Below, in pieces: positions 59,618 to 64,000 of a stretch of DNA of 64,000 nucleotides (position 1 is its first letter; each line of letters starts with the position of its first letter). Source of the stretch: Tubulanus polymorphus. Taxonomy: Eukaryota > Nemertea > Palaeonemertea > Tubulaniformes > Tubulanidae. The notes under the pieces are model-generated. The model did no database searches. It worked only from the letters and a program-made list of their open reading frames with translations, and had not been told where the DNA came from. The stretch covers positions 6,652,001-6,716,000 of the forward strand of contig NC_134029.1 of assembly GCF_964204645.1 (NCBI RefSeq). The letters are read 5' to 3'. Both the position numbers and the translations under genes were made by a program.

Positions 59618-60793
59618 ATGGAAGCACACCTGGGTACATGGGAGTATCATCATGAGCTCGCCGATGAAAATGAACAGAAATTATTGGATGGTCTAAGTAC
59701 GTTTTATAGCATAGGCTTTATCTCCTTGTCATATTGAGCGTTGAATTGATGTTTCAATTTCGATTTATTCTAGAAATTGATAAAGAAATGGTGAAGAAGT
59801 TTCTGAAATCGAAACCGAAGGTTAAGGTTACGAAAGTTGGCGCGAATATTCATTTGAAGATGGAGACAGTAGGTGGTGAATTCGACACTGAATACACGAT
59901 CTACTTAGACGGGAAAGATTCTGTGGTGCAGTTACCAGATGGCCGAAAAGCTACGGTAAATTAGAAAACGGTTATTGATCGATAGACTAAAATTTCAGCT
60001 GAATTACCGAAAATCAGTATAAAATAAATACGCTATAAATGCTTTCACAAATGCTGGTAGTCTTCTGGGGCCAGTTGCACAGTCGTGACTTAATTCCAAA
60101 AGTAGTCTTAAATCTTAAGACTGGTCTTAAGATGTTAGATTGGCTATAGAACTAAGTTGGTCTTAGACTGGTCTTAAGTCTAAGCGATGACTATGCAACC
60201 GGCCCCTGGTTTTACGAACTTTACCGTACATTTTTTCTTTAAACCTAAATATAAAACATAACTCGTTGCATTCTAAATTCAAATATAAAACATGGGGATG
60301 AAATTGGTAAATGGTATGATTGTATGTGAATTTTATGTCGACCGTTCTCAATTTTCAGTGAAGAGTGGTATAGAAATTAATTTTATCTATTCATTTTTAT
60401 CATTCTGTTTATCTAGGGAAAGTATTTGTTGAAAGATGGAGTCATACGGGCGGATAATATGAAAATCGAAAGTGTACCCGGTATTTCTGTAAATGAAAGT
60501 ATTGCTGTGAAAGATGGCTGGCTTAAAGTGGTAAAACGATATTCATATAACTCATATCAGGATTGTCACCACTATGGCCTATATACTCAAACAATTTATA
60601 AGACATTCATTTTAGTTTAGTTGTCACCTAGATAGGTTAAATTGGATGGGGGCTCAATCACTTGATCATTGCCATATTCGATGAATTTTTTTTTTTCATT
60701 TTCAAGCACTGAATTTATATTGCTGTATTATTTCAGACAATGGTTATTCCCGAAGAAAATTTGACGACAGTGGTGAATTACAAAAAGTTGTAA
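59618..60793 (+). CDS. FABP-like intracellular lipid-binding protein, gene D
   Basis: Exons 59618-59696, 59774-59955, 60417-60530 and 60737-60793 encode 143 residues, near-identical to gene C. Changes include Y4 to H (MEAHLGTWEYHHEL), NLLLKM to NIHLKM and a last strand LTTVVNYKKL in which the R-x-Y arginine position is Val. Frame and all splice sites are intact. Two regulatory differences from gene C: TATAGAA instead of TATAAAA, and the downstream AATAAA is changed to AATGAA (an ATTAAA variant lies beside it). Intron 2 contains MITE family 1, copy 4. It may therefore be expressed at a lower level than gene C. Confidence 0.85.
60065..60208. mobile_element. MITE family 1, copy 4 (reverse orientation)
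   Basis: CTGGGGCCAGTTGCACAGTC at the left and the reverse complement of CAGGGGCCGGTTGCATAGTC at the right. It is present in intron 2 of gene D and absent from the matching place in gene C (after TGCTGGTAGTCTTC), where about 42 other bases are found instead. So it post-dates the C/D duplication. Confidence 0.85.
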
Positions 60794-61083
60794 TCAGAAG
60801 TCCGAAACACCAAATACAACCAGCTTTGATAGAACTTACTAACGAATTATACTCAGTACACATGTAATTTAAATTGATTAAATGAATTCGTTGATTAGAA
60901 TAATCAATAATTTGTGTTGAGTCTTTTTTTGTAAGTCGCAAAAATGAATATTCTAAAACTGAACTTTTCTGTCCTGAATCTAATTCGCTATCTTTAAATG
61001 TAAGCAACATTCATGAATTGAAAAAAATTAACAGCATTATGCAATGCGTTTAAAAAACCCTGTTCACCAGAAAATGGTTTACC

Positions 61084-61266
61084 AGACCCAACGCATACGA
61101 AGCAGGGAAACAAGTCAACACTGAAACACGGAATCAAAACGTTGGATCTCGGAAACATTGCTCCCGAAACCATGTTTCGCATTTCTCGTAAACGAATGAC
61201 ACAAAGAGGAGTCACGGAATCACTCTCCTGTTTCCGTGTTCCCCTATGTCGCGTGCGTTCCGGGCT
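61084..61266. mobile_element. MITE family 2, copy 2
   Basis: Left AGACCCAACGCATACGAAGC, right (reverse complement) AAGCCCGGAACGCACGCGAC. Both continue into GGAAACA/TGTTTCC tracts as in 32192-32337. It is longer and diverged. Confidence 0.65.
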
Positions 61267-62160
61267 TAACTCCGGTTGAAGCCTGACGTGGGGTAGGGTT
61301 GTTAAGGTAGCTTTTCACAAAGATTCATTGATACATGACAAACAATTAGGGTAAATTTCAGTGTAATATAATCAAATTATTTCTACCTGCGCAAAAACTG
61401 ACCACGAGGTGATTAATTTGCAGATTCGGATGCAATAGATTTATAGTGTATGAGGTGATTCTCTTTGAAAACACTCGTGGTCAGTTTTTACACTGGCAGC
61501 AATTTGATTGTGTTTATTCACGCTCTCTTTGTTTGTTCCTAGTTGTTTGTGGGTGGCTGCCCAAAATCTCAATCAAAATTAGCGTCTACAGTTTCACTGA
61601 CTGGAGTCATGGACATTTCCTGGGGGTCTGAATTTTTAAACATCCTGTATATAGGACAGCCTCGTTAATACTTGCATAATTTGATCCGGGGTATTTGTCA
61701 AAGTCGGTAACTCTTTGGTCTAATTGAGGCCAACAATATACGATTCGCTATTAAATCAACTGTTAACATCGGCGAGGTCATGGTAGTTGAACTGATTTTT
61801 AACTCTAGACTAGATCTCTACCATAGTTCACAGGCTGAAGTCAGGGGAAACCATCACATCTTTGAACCGATAGTGCAATGTTGTTGACAATGCAGACGAT
61901 GGATCTTCGAAACCGAAGTAAAAAAAGAAACGCTACCAGAATTTTTTCTGATGTATGTTTTGTTTCAATGTCAGTGTATTCGTGGTCTATTTAGGTTGCA
62001 ATTGTCTGTAATTTGCACTAGACTATTATACAAGTGCAATTTTTATCATTATCGGTAAAAATTTGCCAATTATGACGCTTATTATTATTGGGCCAAGTGT
62101 ATTTATGCGGAAGGCGCTTTGAGAGAAAGTCATTTGCTGAGCAAATCGCAACCGGTCAAA
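61267..62160. other. Gap before FABP-like gene E
   Basis: Contains a small MITE candidate (61386-61494) and otherwise no recognisable coding sequence. The promoter of gene E should lie in the last 200 bases; no clear TATA box was seen. Confidence 0.35.
61386..61494. mobile_element. Short MITE candidate
   Basis: CTGCGCAAAAACTGACCACG at the left is matched in reverse complement by CTCGTGGTCAGTTTTTACAC at the right, giving about 16 bp of terminal inverted repeat around a non-coding 109-bp unit. Confidence 0.5.
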
Positions 62161-62868
62161 ATGGAAGCATTCATCGGAACCTGGGAATATCACCACGAAC
62201 TGGCTGATGAAAATGAATACAAATTCTTGGATGAAATAAGTAAGTTTCCGAGAGAAAGATAGCAATAAACGAGATGACATGCAATATTCTGTAACGTTCA
62301 TTGGCGATATCATAAACCACTTTATTAGAAATGGACAAGAAAATCGTCGAAACGCTGATCGCATCAAAACCACAAGTAGTCATCAAAAAGGCTGGTGCTA
62401 ATCTCCATTGTCGCATGTTTTCCAAAGACGGTAAATTCGACGAAGAAATGACAATAAAACTCGACGGAACCAAATCAGATATTATTCTGCCCGATAGCCG
62501 CAAAGCTAAGGTAAACCAGTTTTGATATTTGCTTGTTTTTTGCCTCAGCTATTGCAACATAATTAAAAAGTTTCGTTTTTCTTGTCGTTTTTAGGGAACA
62601 TTTGTTCTAAAAAAGGGCGAATTGGCTTGTGAAGACATGGAACTGCTTGATCTTCCAGGAGTTATAGTTTCAGAAATACTCTCCGTTAAAGATGACGTCA
62701 TGAAAGATGTAAGTATTAGAAATGCCAAATGAAGTGAAACGTTATTCTTTTCTCAATGCGATCGCATACGTTCATTCACGATTATATAACACATTCATCC
62801 TGCTTTTCAGACGCTGGCTGTCGCTGCAAAGAACCTGAAAACCGTTATGACCTATAAGAAAATCTAAC
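62161..62868 (+). CDS. FABP-like intracellular lipid-binding protein, gene E (divergent)
   Basis: Exons 62161-62239, 62329-62510, 62595-62708 and 62812-62868 (phases 1,0,0) encode 143 residues. The N-terminus MEAFIGTWEYHHELADENEY and exon sizes match genes A, C and D, but exons 3 and 4 are strongly diverged (GTFVLKKGELACEDMELLDL; LAVAAKNLKTVMTYKKI). LDGTKSDIILPDSRKAK replaces the DGRKA motif with DSRKA. The terminal Tyr is kept, and the R-x-Y arginine position is Met. AATAAA at 62971 follows. It is the last gene of the array visible and the most distant in sequence, with gene B. Confidence 0.83.
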
Positions 62869-64000
62869 ATTCATCACTCGAATTTGACACTCGAGAGAGT
62901 AAATATTTTCCCGGCAATCGGTTTACCATCCGAAATTAGGTTGTATTATTGGTGAAGCAATATTGATAGTAATAAAGATAATCGATGATTATTTGATGAA
63001 TTGAAACTTTGTATATATTCATTTCCTTTTGAAATGGTTAATGATCTGGTGGAGTTTATTGTGTATAAGATGGAGGGGCACGGGAGAAAGGTTAGTGATG
63101 GAATCGTTTTAGTGTCCATAGGCGTTTTAAAGAGCATCCGATTTTTGCGATCGATTTCACGATTTGCGGTTTTTACGAACACGCTTGGTGATTTAATTTC
63201 CAAGATGGCGGCGCCTTGATTAAGATACAATCTTTTATCTCCGTAGCACCATGTTTTTGTCATGTGATCAAGCTAAATAAGTGTTTACGCCTAAGAAATG
63301 TGAATATCGTACACGAAAACGATCGCAAAAATTGAGTGATATCTCGAAATTTGGAGTAATCATTGAACTCGAACGCAAGAACGTGTAGCTCGAAGATATT
63401 TTTCTTGCGTTGAGTCTTTACTGCGAGATTGTTTTCATCGATTACGAACTGTATGATCGGAATAAATTTTTGTTTGTATTTTTCTTAATTTCAAAAATTA
63501 TATGAATACGTTTCTAATAATGAAAACTTCCTAAAACTGATATCTGCTATGAAGCAAGTAGTAATTACGGCTACCAGAAAAAGGTTCGTTTGCGAAGTTC
63601 GAACATTGGGCAGTAATGTGTGATCTAAACTTGGAGGTCAAATTTAGATCACGTCTTTCTTTACATAACCCGCAGCAAGTAATCCAGGCTATGGGAGCTT
63701 TTCGCTGACTCTTTCGTACACACTGCGTTCTGTAGCACTTCAAAAATGGTTACATGCAAACCGTTACGAAACATTTTTTCAACATCATGAATTTGGAATT
63801 TCGCGTAAACGTGCTTGCGAACATGAAAAACAAAACTGATCAAATCATGAATCATCACATTCTAGGCCGTGCAATCGCCCTCATGTCTCGCTGTCTAGCG
63901 ATTACGTCTTATGTCTGATATGTACAAGGTCAAGGTCACATTGGTAGATTTCAGCCGATAATTTTTTTCTAAGCACCCGACGAATACATGTGAATAATTC
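62869..64000. other. 3' flank of the cluster, no gene seen
   Basis: Contains the poly(A) signal of gene E (62971-62976) and a small hairpin, TGATCTAAA/TTTAGATCA, at 63621-63651. No further FABP-like exon was recognised before the window ends. Confidence 0.4.

Larger units (their letters stand above)
59080..60968 (+). repeat. Tandem duplication unit 2 (orphan exon plus gene D)
   Basis: Second copy of 57220-59054. It begins just before the orphan gene B exon 4 at 59093 and runs through gene D to AAAACTGAACTTT near 60966. Apart from a MITE inserted in intron 2 of gene D, the order of elements is unchanged. Confidence 0.85.

Overview
The window is animal nuclear DNA, and most likely comes from a spiralian invertebrate such as a mollusc, brachiopod or annelid. 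Genes are split by GT-AG introns, families sit in tandem, and short inverted-repeat transposons (MITEs) are everywhere. The phylum is an inference from gene content (FMRFamide-receptor-like GPCRs, an expanded FABP-like cluster). No sequence was searched against a database.

Layout. Positions 195-9918 (minus) hold the N-terminal half of NBAS, a Golgi-to-ER tether subunit, in 28 phase-compatible exons; the rest lies beyond the left edge. It is head-to-head with a CCDC25 gene whose coding sequence is one uninterrupted 208-codon block (10529-11155, plus). Two very similar intronless class-A-like GPCR genes follow (12154-13170 and 15093-16106, minus), made by a segmental duplication of about 1.7 kb and separated by a dead non-LTR retrotransposon tail. 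A six-exon plus-strand gene (17539-20915) encodes a TMEM165/GDT1-fold membrane protein in which both family signature motifs are broken. From about 21 to 49 kb I find no convincing protein-coding gene: it is AT-rich non-coding DNA with MITEs, two palindromic elements with 8-bp target duplications and a few hairpins. A single-exon gene for a one-pass membrane protein rich in serine and basic-kinase sites is at 49046-50425 (plus). The right end (54231-62868, plus) is a tandem cluster of five four-exon genes of the intracellular lipid-binding protein (FABP) fold, plus an orphan last exon that records how the cluster grew.

The genes do not form one pathway; the coherent units are the divergent NBAS/CCDC25 pair, the GPCR pair and the lipid-binding cluster. 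The most notable observations are the TMEM165-like protein without its acid-coordinating motifs, the FABP-like cluster without the usual ligand-anchoring arginine and with a traceable duplication unit, a 39-bp piece of GPCR coding sequence inside an NBAS intron, and several MITE families whose insertion sites can be read directly. Exon coordinates were assigned by eye from splice signals, reading phase and family resemblance.
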